From Balneolaceae bacterium (GTDB taxonomy: Bacteria; Bacteroidota; Rhodothermia; Balneolales; Balneolaceae): a stretch of 20,068 nucleotides of DNA. The first letter of the stretch is position 1. Every line of letters starts with the position of its first letter. A model generated the notes under the pieces. It was not told where the DNA came from and ran no database searches. It saw only the letters and a list, made by a program, of their open reading frames with translations. The stretch is from the NCBI GenBank assembly GCA_007123785.1, contig SLGL01000249.1, positions 1 to 20,068 on the forward strand, read 5' to 3'. The position numbers and the translations under genes are program-made. This document shows positions 1-5,549 of this stretch, in pieces.

Positions 1-1242
1 CTGGAACCTGAGAATGATCCCTACAATCGCTTTGAGGGCTTTGGTATCCCACCATCCAAGAACGGTGATTATGCATTTCTGCTCCATATCGTAAAGTCTC
101 TAAAGAGTACGGGAACAGCTGCAGTGATTTTGCCTCATGGCGTATTGTTCCGGGGTAATGCGGAAGGACGCATCCGCGAAAATCTGGTCAGTCGCGGCTA
201 TATCAAAGGGATCATTAGTTTGCCGGCCAACTTGTTTTATGGAACGAGTATTCCGGCGTGTATCCTGGTGCTGGATAAGGAGCAGGCCGGCTCGCGCAAG
301 GGCATTTTTATGATTGATGGCAGCGAAGGCTACCTCAAGGATGGAAACAAAAACCGGCTTCGGGAGCGGGATATCCACAAGATCGTGGATCTGTTTCGCG
401 GGCAGAAGGAAGAGTCCGGCTACGCCCGTTTTGTGCCGAATGAGGAGATCCGCGCCAACGAGTACAACCTCAACATCCCCCGCTATATCGACAACAGCAG
501 CGAGGAGGATATTCAGGATATTGAAGGCCATCTGAAGGGTGGTATTCCCGGGCGGGATGTGGAGGGCATGAACCGATTCTGGGAGGTCTATCCCGGAATC
601 AAGGATACGCTGTTTGAACCGCTCCGTGACGGCTATCTGAAATTGAGGGTGGAGAAGGACGCCATCAATGAGACGGTGTTTGCTGATCCGGAGTTTAGAC
701 GGTACAGCACGGAGCTGTCGGAGTTGTTTGACGGGTGGAAATCGGCCCATTACGAGTCCATGAAAGGCATTGACGAAGATACCCGGCCCAAAGAGTTTAT
801 TACGGAGATCGCCGAAGACCTGCTGGATCGCTACCGGGGCAAGGCACTGATCGATCCCTATGATATTTACCAGCACCTGATGAACTACTGGTTTGATACC
901 CTGCGCGATGATGTGTACATGATTGTGGAGGAAGGATGGACGGCCACATTGGAGCCGGTGCGCAACAGCAAGGGGAAGATCAAGAAAGGTGAATTTACCT
1001 GCGAGCTGATCCCCAATGAGCTGGTGATTGACCGCTACTTTGCACATGAGAAAGCACAAATTGAGGAGCTAAAGCAGACGCAGGAAACGGCGGCCCAAAC
1101 CATGGAAGAGCTGGAGCAGGAACATGCGGTGGATGATGGCTTATTGGATGAAGCACGGAGCGATGCCGGTAACGTAACCAAAGGCGAGCTCACCCGGCGC
1201 ATGAAAGAGATTAAAGGCGATCCAGACTGTGCGGAGGAGTAA
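1..1242 (+). CDS. hsdM: Type I restriction-modification DNA methyltransferase subunit HsdM (5' partial, ends at premature stop)
   Basis: This is the N6-adenine methyltransferase subunit of a type I R-M complex; with HsdS it would methylate adenine in a split target. The frame is open from base 1, so the gene starts upstream and the NPPY/F catalytic motif is outside the window. Visible family landmarks are NGDYAFLLHIVKSL (from about base 61), ILPHGVLFRGNAEG (from base 127), IISLPANLFYGTSIPACI and NEYNLNIPRYID, all typical of the HsdM N6_Mtase domain. The frame ends at TAA 1240-1242 just after GDPDCAEE. The following frame, 6 bases on and in the same phase, is the usual HsdM C-terminus, so this product lacks its last ~110 residues, the helical part that normally contacts HsdS. 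I read the TAA as a nonsense mutation rather than a natural end. The family assignment is very secure. Confidence 0.9.
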   Translation: MEPENDPYNRFEGFGIPPSKNGDYAFLLHIVKSLKSTGTAAVILPHGVLFRGNAEGRIRENLVSRGYIKGIISLPANLFYGTSIPACILVLDKEQAGSRKGIFMIDGSEGYLKDGNKNRLRERDIHKIVDLFRGQKEESGYARFVPNEEIRANEYNLNIPRYIDNSSEEDIQDIEGHLKGGIPGRDVEGMNRFWEVYPGIKDTLFEPLRDGYLKLRVEKDAINETVFADPEFRRYSTELSELFDGWKSAHYESMKGIDEDTRPKEFITEIAEDLLDRYRGKALIDPYDIYQHLMNYWFDTLRDDVYMIVEEGWTATLEPVRNSKGKIKKGEFTCELIPNELVIDRYFAHEKAQIEELKQTQETAAQTMEELEQEHAVDDGLLDEARSDAGNVTKGELTRRMKEIKGDPDCAEE

Positions 1243-1248
1243 GAAATC

Positions 1249-1575
1249 ATGAAGCAGTACAAATCCGCCTACGACAACGAGAAGAAAGCCAAAAAGGCGG
1301 TAAAGGAAGCCGAGAAGCAACTGGACAAGCAGGTGATTGAAAAGTACCCGCAGCTCAGTGAGGATGACGTGAAAACCCTGGTGGTGGACGACAAATGGCT
1401 GCCTGCCATCAAAGGACAGATAGACGGCGAAGTGGGAGCGATCTCCCGAAGCCTCACCCAGCGGGTGAACGAGCTGGCCGGCCGGTACAACAAAGCCGTG
1501 GTGGAAATTGATGAGGAAGTGGACGAGCTGGAAGGCAAGGTGAACCGGCACCTTTCGCAGATGGGGATCACGTAG
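1249..1575 (+). CDS. hsdM: HsdM C-terminal segment, separated from hsdM by an in-frame TAA
   Basis: A 108-residue frame starts at ATG 1249, in the same phase as the upstream hsdM and separated from it by TAA GAA ATC. Its sequence (KKAKKAVKEAEKQLDKQV, LVVDDKWLPAIKG, LTQRVNELAGRYNKAV, KVNRHLSQMGIT) matches the usual last ~110 residues of full-length HsdM: a long helical tail ending in HLxxMG. It is therefore not an independent gene by origin. It might still be made by reinitiation, because an ATG sits 6 bases after the stop, and it could complement HsdM in trans. Otherwise it is a dead remnant. A sequencing error at one base of the TAA is the other possibility. No ribosome binding site stands out, although the GGAGG within the last HsdM codons (1234-1238) lies 10 bases upstream and could serve. 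Confidence 0.75.
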   Translation: MKQYKSAYDNEKKAKKAVKEAEKQLDKQVIEKYPQLSEDDVKTLVVDDKWLPAIKGQIDGEVGAISRSLTQRVNELAGRYNKAVVEIDEEVDELEGKVNRHLSQMGIT

Positions 1576-1600
1576 TTTAAATCAGGGGTTAAGGGTGTTG

Positions 1601-1733
1601 AACCACGGATTTTTCGGAATGCACAGATTAAAGGATTAGAAACACGGATTAATAGGATTTCACTGATTGCACGGATTTTTTATTTTGATCTGAGAAATCC
1701 CTAAATGCGTGCAAATCCGTGATTCAGACAATG
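1601..1733. repeat. Hairpin repeat, CACGGAT family, unit 1 (upstream of GxxExxY-1)
   Basis: The left arm holds eight GGAT-like words at 1607, 1616, 1625, 1633, 1646, 1655, 1664 and 1673 (spacing 9, 9, 8, 13, 9, 9, 9), often preceded by CAC. The right arm holds the inverse words ATCT 1688, ATCC 1697, ATGC 1705 and ATCC 1715 (spacing 9, 8, 10), then CAGAC at 1725-1729 and AATG. CACGGATT and AATCCGTG are reverse complements, so the arms can fold into an imperfect hairpin. The unit fills the space between the hsdM tail and GxxExxY-1. Confidence 0.75.
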
Positions 1734-1757
1734 AGGCTAAATTAAAGGCAACCTATT

Positions 1758-2135
1758 ATGACCAAGCTCAAACACAAAGAGATTACTGAGAAAATCATCG
1801 GGGCGTCTTTTGAGGTGCACAAGTTTCTGGGGAATGGATTCCAGGAGGTTATTTACCAGCGGGCGCTCGAGTGGGAATTCAAGCAGGCAAAGTTACAGTT
1901 TGCACGGGAAATTGAGCAGGATATCTTTTATAAAAATTTGAAAGCACCAATCGGTACACGCCGTGCCGATTTTGTGGTGGAAGAGAAGGTGCTTGTGGAG
2001 ATCAAAGCGATAAAAGAGCTGGAGGATGTGCACCTGGCACAGGCTCTGAACTACTTAAAAGCATACAGACTGGAGGTTGGGTTGCTGATTAATTTTGGAA
2101 GTAAATCATTGACGTTTAAAAGACTGGTGTTGTGA
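1758..2135 (+). CDS. GxxExxY protein 1 (PD-(D/E)XK nuclease superfamily-like)
   Basis: This is a 125-residue protein of the GxxExxY family (TIGR04256; Pfam PDDEXK_3). The signature GFQEVIY lies at residues ~28-34. A nuclease-like core follows: TRRADFVVEEKVLVEIKAIK, where the Asp and the E-x-K have the order and spacing of a PD-(D/E)XK active site. Then come HLAQALNYL and GLLINFGS, both family hallmarks. Length is typical and there is no sign of damage. The ATG at 1758 follows AAAGG at about 1743. I know of no established function. The gene sits between hsdM and hsdS, an unusual place in a type I operon, and is bracketed by CACGGAT-family hairpins. More than half of its residues match GxxExxY-2 by eye; it differs by a three-residue insertion before IGTRR. 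Nuclease activity is inferred from the motif only. Confidence 0.85.
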   Translation: MTKLKHKEITEKIIGASFEVHKFLGNGFQEVIYQRALEWEFKQAKLQFAREIEQDIFYKNLKAPIGTRRADFVVEEKVLVEIKAIKELEDVHLAQALNYLKAYRLEVGLLINFGSKSLTFKRLVL

Positions 2136-2150
2136 AGGTGGTTGAAACAC

Positions 2151-2299
2151 AGAATATGGGTTTTGAAACACGGATTAGACGGATGACACAGATGGCACAG
2201 ATGGCACTGATGTTTTTATATGGGCAATAGTTGGGGGTGCCGGGCACTACCTCATCCGTGAAATCCTTCAATCCGTGCAAATCCGTGATTCAGACAATG
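2151..2299. repeat. Hairpin repeat, CACGGAT family, unit 2 (between GxxExxY-1 and hsdS)
   Basis: The left arm has GGAT-like words at 2172, 2181, 2190, 2199 and 2208, exactly 9 nt apart, including CAGATGGCA twice in tandem. The right arm has ATCC at 2254, 2263, 2271 and 2281 (spacing 9, 8, 10) and CAGAC at 2291-2295. The right-arm spacing is identical to unit 1 although most intervening bases differ, and the last 26 bases match unit 1 exactly. The loop is about 40 nt. Confidence 0.75.
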
Positions 2300-2307
2300 G
2301 GGGTTGT

Positions 2308-3285
2308 ATGGAACTGATGACTGAAGAGAAGAAAGGATTAAAGAGAACGGTTTTTGGATTGATGCCTGAGGATTGGGAGATTCACCAATTAATTGAGGTT
2401 GGTGAAGTAATAATGGGGCAATCACCACCAGGATCTTCTTACAATCAGATAAAAAAGGGTGTGCCCTTGATTAATGGCCCAACGGAGTTTACAAATCTAT
2501 TCCCCAAAAAGATTCAATGGACGACAAAAGCAACTAAATTTTGTAAATCAGATGATATATTAATCTGTGTAAGAGGAAGTTCTACTGGGAGAATAAATAT
2601 ATCAAAAGATGAATATTGTATTGGCCGAGGTATAGCAGCAATCCGAGCAAAACAAAAAAACTCTAACAAATTTCTCGAATACCAAGTTAGAAATGCGGTC
2701 ACAGAAATAGTTTCAAAAACAAGTGGTTCTACTTTTTCAAATGTAGATGGTAAAACTCTTAAGTGTATTAAAATTCCCCTTCCCCCAACCCTCGAAGAAC
2801 AACAAGCCATTGCCTCGGCCCTCAGCGATGTGGATAAACTGATCCGCTCCCTCGACGGGCTGATCCAAAAAAAGCAGGCGATCAAAAAAGGCACCATGCA
2901 GCAGCTCCTGACGGGCAAAAAACGCCTGCCCGGGTTTGATGGGGAGTGGGAGGTGAAGAAGTTGGGGGAATGCTTCGATTTTTTGAAAACAGGTACACAA
3001 TCCAGGAGTGACCTGAACTCACACGGTGATGTCGGGTATATTCATTATGGTGATATCCATTCCAAATGGGATCTCTTTCTTGACTGTGATAATCAGGCAG
3101 TTCCTAAAATCGATATTGGAAAGGTTAAATCTTTACCAAAACTTCAGGAAGGTGATCTGATAATTGCTGATGCATCCGAGGATTATGAGGGTGTGGGCAA
3201 ATCAATCGAGATTAAAAATATTGGTGAGAGAAATATAGTAGCCGGATTGCACACAATGTTATTGAGAGCAAAAAAAAATCAATAG
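2308..3285 (+). CDS. hsdS: Type I restriction-modification specificity subunit HsdS, N-terminal part (frameshifted)
   Basis: This is the DNA-recognition subunit. The first target recognition domain spans about residues 18-165 (starts PEDWEIHQL, ends IKIPLPPTLEEQQAIASAL). It is followed by the central conserved helix (LIQKKQAIKKGTMQQLLTG, KKRLPGFDGEWEVKKLG) and the start of the second recognition domain. The frame ends at TAG 3283-3285, shortly after nine consecutive A (3270-3278) at codon ~321. One more A makes it continuous with the next entry. I chose ATG 2308, which has a GGGGG-type binding site at 2299-2303; an in-frame GTG at 2275 lies inside the hairpin repeat and is rejected. The recognition domain is visibly AT-richer than the conserved helix region, as expected from domain swapping. 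A half-length HsdS can sometimes work as a dimer, but this one stops mid-domain. Confidence 0.85.
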   Translation: MELMTEEKKGLKRTVFGLMPEDWEIHQLIEVGEVIMGQSPPGSSYNQIKKGVPLINGPTEFTNLFPKKIQWTTKATKFCKSDDILICVRGSSTGRINISKDEYCIGRGIAAIRAKQKNSNKFLEYQVRNAVTEIVSKTSGSTFSNVDGKTLKCIKIPLPPTLEEQQAIASALSDVDKLIRSLDGLIQKKQAIKKGTMQQLLTGKKRLPGFDGEWEVKKLGECFDFLKTGTQSRSDLNSHGDVGYIHYGDIHSKWDLFLDCDNQAVPKIDIGKVKSLPKLQEGDLIIADASEDYEGVGKSIEIKNIGERNIVAGLHTMLLRAKKNQ

Positions 3286-3575
3286 CTGATGGGTTTAAAG
3301 CTTACATCACTTCAATTGAAACAGTTAAAAGAAAGCTTGCTCAGATTGCAACCGGAACAACTGTTTATGGTCTTTCAAAAACCAAATTGAAAGAAGTGGA
3401 GGTCTTACTTCCAAAATCAATCGAAGAACAAAAAGCCATCGCCCAAATCCTGTCCGACATGGACCGGGAGCTCAAAACCCTCTGCCAAAAGCGGGAGAAG
3501 TACGTGCAGATAAAGCAGGGTATGATGCAGCAATTACTCACCGGGAGAATTAGGATTTATAGGATGGAAGGATGA
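3279..3575 (+). pseudogene. hsdS: HsdS C-terminal part, out of frame with the N-terminal part
   Basis: From about 3279 the downstream frame reads SIADGFKAYITSIETVKRK, LAQIATGTTVYGLSKTKLK, VLLPKSIEEQKAIAQIL and KQGMMQQLLTGRIRI. This is the second half of recognition domain 2 and the C-terminal conserved helix of HsdS, with no gap relative to the upstream part. A single missing A in the run 3270-3278 explains the break. The last codons (IYRMEG, TGA 3573-3575) are written by the left arm of a TAGGAT-family hairpin; HsdS proteins normally end near TGKIRL, so the repeat abuts or has replaced the original stop. Alone, the fragment has an internal ATG at 3387. It is a broken or phase-variable part of hsdS, not a separate gene. 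Confidence 0.8.
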
Positions 3576-3641
3576 TAGGATTTGGGATGTGTGTAAAAAG
3601 TAATCCTACAATCCTAAAATCCAACAAATCCTAATACAGAC
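3550..3641. repeat. Hairpin repeat, TAGGAT family, unit A (starts inside the hsdS 3' end)
   Basis: The left arm 3550-3583 has GGAT at 3553, 3562, 3570 and 3578 (spacing 9, 8, 8). The right arm 3601-3634 has ATCC at 3603, 3611, 3619 and 3628 (8, 8, 9), a mirror image. Arms are 34 nt each, 26 of 34 positions are complementary, and the loop is 17 nt. CAGAC follows at 3637-3641. The hsdS stop codon lies inside the left arm. Confidence 0.85.
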
Positions 3642-3732
3642 GAGGTGGATGGAAGGATGATAGGATTTTTTTTGACAGGAGTTTAATCCCTTAATCCTAC
3701 ATTCCAATAATCCCATTAATCCTAATTCTGAC
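3642..3732. repeat. Hairpin repeat, TAGGAT family, unit B
   Basis: GGAT words at 3647, 3655 and 3663 face ATCC-type words at 3686, 3694, 3702 (TTCC), 3710 and 3719, with CTGAC at 3728-3732. Right-arm spacing is 8, 8, 8, 9, 9, so this unit carries one extra word. The loop contains a run of nine T and TTGACAGGAG, resembling the loop of unit E rather than A or C. Confidence 0.8.
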
Positions 3733-3817
3733 GGTGTGGATGGAAGGATGATAGGATTTGGGATGTGTGTAAAAAGTAATCCTACAATCCTAAAATCCAA
3801 CAAATCCTAATCCTGAC
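3733..3817. repeat. Hairpin repeat, TAGGAT family, unit C (74-bp exact copy of unit A)
   Basis: Bases 3738-3811 are identical to 3562-3635 of unit A over 74 positions. GGAT words are at 3738, 3746 and 3754; ATCC words are at 3779, 3787, 3795 and 3804; CTGAC is at 3813-3817. The linker GGTGTGGATGG after the preceding CTGAC is shared with the start of unit D. Confidence 0.85.
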
Positions 3818-3879
3818 GGTGTGGATGGATATTTAAAAAAATCCTATCATCCCATAATCTTACAAATCCTAATACAGAC
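3818..3879. repeat. Hairpin repeat, TAGGAT family, unit D (short left arm)
   Basis: Only two GGAT words (3823, 3827) remain on the left before an A run. The right arm is complete with ATCC 3841, ATCC 3849, ATCT 3857 and ATCC 3866 (8, 8, 9), then CAGAC at 3875-3879, nine bases before the GxxExxY-2 start codon. The left arm looks truncated relative to units A and C. Confidence 0.75.
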
Positions 3880-3888
3880 AGCAAGAGA

Positions 3889-4272
3889 ATGAAACACAAG
3901 CAACTAACCCACACCATCATCGGGTGTGCCATGAAGGTGCATTCCACTCTGGGCAGCGGTTTTCAGGAAGTGATTTACCAGCGAGCCATGGCTATTGAGA
4001 TGACAAAGCAGAACCTGGCGTTTGAGAGGGAACTGGAAATGGATATTTTTTATGAAGAACATCTGATCGGGACACGTAGGGTCGACTTTTTCGTGGAAGA
4101 CAAAATCATGACAGAATTGAAAGCCGTATCACAGCTGGACGATCTCCACCTGGCACAGGCAATGAACTATTGCCAGGCGTACAACCTGCCAATCGGGCTG
4201 CTGATCAATTTCGGATCACGAAGCCTGGAGTACAAGCGGGTGTATAACATAAACCATCCGGACAATGATTAG
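3889..4272 (+). CDS. GxxExxY protein 2 (PD-(D/E)XK nuclease superfamily-like)
   Basis: A 127-residue paralogue of the gene at 1758. It has GFQEVIY in the signature position, RVDFFVEDKIMTELKAV as the PD-(D/E)XK-like core (Asp, then E-L-K), and HLAQAMNYCQAYN and GLLINFGSRSLEYKRV at the C-terminal side. It is intact and of normal length. The ATG at 3889 lies 9 bp after the CAGAC end of hairpin unit D with only a weak AGAG upstream. The stop TAG (4270-4272) lies at the beginning of the left arm of unit E, so the last residues abut the repeat. The two GxxExxY genes are each embedded in their own repeat family, which suggests each arrived with, or propagates, its own palindromes. Function is unknown; nuclease activity is inferred from motifs only. 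Confidence 0.85.
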   Translation: MKHKQLTHTIIGCAMKVHSTLGSGFQEVIYQRAMAIEMTKQNLAFERELEMDIFYEEHLIGTRRVDFFVEDKIMTELKAVSQLDDLHLAQAMNYCQAYNLPIGLLINFGSRSLEYKRVYNINHPDND

Positions 4273-4361
4273 GATTTATGGGATGGAAGGATGTTAGGAT
4301 CTTGTTTTTTTACAGACGTTTAATCCTGCAATCCTAAAATCTTACAAATCCTAATCCTGAC
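4269..4361. repeat. Hairpin repeat, TAGGAT family, unit E (after GxxExxY-2)
   Basis: The left arm has GGAT at 4272, 4281, 4289 and 4297 (9, 8, 8, as in unit A). The right arm has ATCC 4323, ATCC 4331, ATCT 4339 and ATCC 4348 (8, 8, 9), with CTGAC at 4357-4361 followed by AATG. The loop has a T run and an extra ACAGAC. The stop codon of GxxExxY-2 lies in its first bases. Confidence 0.85.
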
Positions 4362-4377
4362 AATGAATAAACTACTG

Positions 4378-4435
4378 TTTCGTTTATTTCGTTTATTTAA
4401 GTAGATTATCACCAATAAAGGGAAAACAAACGAAC
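4378..4435 (+). promoter_or_regulatory. Candidate operator/leader of the antitoxin-toxin pair
   Basis: TTTCGTTTA is repeated in tandem at 4378-4386 and 4387-4395, and the inverse word AAACGAA occurs at 4428-4434, about 10 bp before the antitoxin start at 4446. The antitoxin has an HTH domain, and antitoxins of this kind commonly bind repeats in their own leader. That this is the operator is inference; no clear -35/-10 pair was identified. Confidence 0.35.
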
Positions 4436-4445
4436 GGATAAGAAC

Positions 4446-4895
4446 ATGGAAGCTTTAAAACTACCCACACGCAAAGAACAGAAGATTGCGCGGGAGAATA
4501 AGGAAATATTCGAACGTATCGCCGGAAGGCTAAAGAAATCAACCAAAGAAGTTGAAATCGGTGTGCGTGGTGAGAAAGATCACGTGAAGATTCCTGTATC
4601 CGCATTTCGTTTTTTAAGTACGATCCTGGAGCATATGGCCGCCGGTAAAGCTGTATCCATCATCCCGGCTGATGCGGAAGTAACCACACAGCAGGCTGCA
4701 GATATGCTGAATGTGTCGCGCCCGCATGTGGTAAAACTGCTGGAAGAAGGAGAACTTCCATTTCATAAAGTAGGCACACATCGTCGAATCAAGCTTAAAG
4801 ATTTGGAAGTCTATCGTGCCAGGATGGAGAAAGAACGTGAAGAGGCATTGACGGAGCTTGCAAAACAAGCCCAGGAATTAGACATGGGGTACTGA
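4446..4895 (+). CDS. HTH (excisionase-type) antitoxin of a PIN-domain toxin-antitoxin pair
   Basis: A 149-residue protein with a MerR/excisionase-type helix-turn-helix at about residues 78-124 (VTTQQAADMLNVSRPHVV, LPFHKVGTHRRIKLKDLEVY). The N-terminal ~75 residues are charged and helical, and the C-terminal tail (MEKEREEALTELAKQAQEL) looks like a helix that would contact the toxin. Such HTH_17 proteins directly upstream of PIN_3-family proteins are known type II toxin-antitoxin pairs. It stops at TGA 4893-4895, four bases before the toxin start, so the two are surely co-transcribed. It would bind its own leader, where tandem and inverted TTCGTTT words occur. It is intact and inserted between hsdS and hsdR, which breaks the usual contiguity of the R-M operon. 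Confidence is good for the family and moderate for the role. Confidence 0.8.
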   Translation: MEALKLPTRKEQKIARENKEIFERIAGRLKKSTKEVEIGVRGEKDHVKIPVSAFRFLSTILEHMAAGKAVSIIPADAEVTTQQAADMLNVSRPHVVKLLEEGELPFHKVGTHRRIKLKDLEVYRARMEKEREEALTELAKQAQELDMGY

Positions 4896-4899
4896 GGGT

Positions 4900-5469
4900 A
4901 TGCATTCAGGTAAGTTCAGAGTACTACTTGATGCGTGCGTTTTATACCCGGCCCCGATAAGAGATCTATTATTAACGTTTGCAGGTTTTCGTTTCTACCA
5001 GCCGCTTTGGTCACAAGAGATTCAAATCGAATGGAAACGTAACCTGTTGGCAAACAGGCCAGATCTATCCGAAGATCAACTGAATTGGACAATTGAGAGA
5101 ATGAACGACTCTTTTCCCGGGGCAAATGTAACTAATTATAAACAGTACATTTCTAATATAAGTCTGCCGGATGCAGATGATCGACATGTTGTTGCAGCGG
5201 CAATAAAGGGGAAAGCAGATGTTATTGTGACATTTAACCTGAAGGATTTTCCTTTAACCAAAATTAAATCTTTCGGTATAGAGGTAGTATACCCTGATAA
5301 ATTTGTTCTTAATGTAGTAGATTTAGACAGACAAACAGCCATTCAAGGCTTTAAAAAAATGGTTAATCGATTAAAGAATCCACCTTTATCAGATGAAGAT
5401 GTACTGAAGACTCTTGAAACAAGTGGGATTACCAGAGGGGCAATCAAACTGCGAAAACTATTAATATAA
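4900..5469 (+). CDS. PIN-domain (PIN_3 type) putative ribonuclease toxin
   Basis: A 189-residue PIN-domain protein. The first metal-binding Asp lies in VLLDACVLYPAP (D11). Acidic residues follow at E40 and in SLPDADDRHVVAAAI (D91, D93, D94), and the last conserved segment is VIVTFNLKDFP (D116). This is the normal acidic constellation of PIN ribonucleases, which use two metal ions and typically cut tRNA, rRNA or mRNA. The last ~70 residues are a helical extension seen in PIN_3 toxins. ATG 4900 is preceded by GAGGG (4894-4898) overlapping the antitoxin stop, consistent with translational coupling. The gene is intact; the target RNA cannot be predicted. It may help the island persist by penalising loss, which is inference. 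Confidence 0.85.
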   Translation: MHSGKFRVLLDACVLYPAPIRDLLLTFAGFRFYQPLWSQEIQIEWKRNLLANRPDLSEDQLNWTIERMNDSFPGANVTNYKQYISNISLPDADDRHVVAAAIKGKADVIVTFNLKDFPLTKIKSFGIEVVYPDKFVLNVVDLDRQTAIQGFKKMVNRLKNPPLSDEDVLKTLETSGITRGAIKLRKLLI

Positions 5470-5473
5470 TGTA

Positions 5474-5507
5474 CTTATTTAAGTTTTCCGCCTTTTTCTT
5501 AAATAAG
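5474..5507. terminator. 10-bp perfect inverted repeat between toxin and hsdR
   Basis: CTTATTTAAG (5474-5483) and CTTAAATAAG (5498-5507) are exact reverse complements separated by a 14-base T-rich loop, beginning 4 bp after the toxin stop. The stem is AT-rich and is not followed by a clean T run, so it may be a weak terminator or an operator. TTATTTAAGT also occurs at 4393-4402, upstream of the antitoxin. Confidence 0.4.
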
Positions 5508-5549
5508 AATCGCGCTATTTAACTTTTTTCAGAAAAACGTAAATAACTC

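Larger units (their letters stand above)
1708..2299. repeat. 26-bp exact direct repeat pair flanking GxxExxY-1
   Basis: The 26 bases at 1708-1733 recur exactly at 2274-2299 (starting CGTGCAAATCCG and ending TTCAGACAATG). Each copy is the 3' end of a CACGGAT-family hairpin. One sits 25 bp before the GxxExxY-1 start codon, the other 8 bp before the hsdS start codon. The 566-bp segment between equivalent positions carries the whole gene, as expected for a duplicated insertion boundary or two copies of the same element end. Confidence 0.85.

Noticed and set aside
100..1059. Minus-strand open frame of 319 codons opposite hsdM
   Set aside because: It is the antisense of strongly recognisable hsdM codons and shows no protein family features of its own.
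2275..2307. Upstream in-frame GTG start for hsdS
   Set aside because: The extra residues are encoded by the hairpin repeat; ATG 2308 has a better binding site and gives a normal HsdS start.
3550..4361. CRISPR array
   Set aside because: Repeats are long imperfect palindromes abutting one another without unique spacers of constant length, and no cas genes are present.
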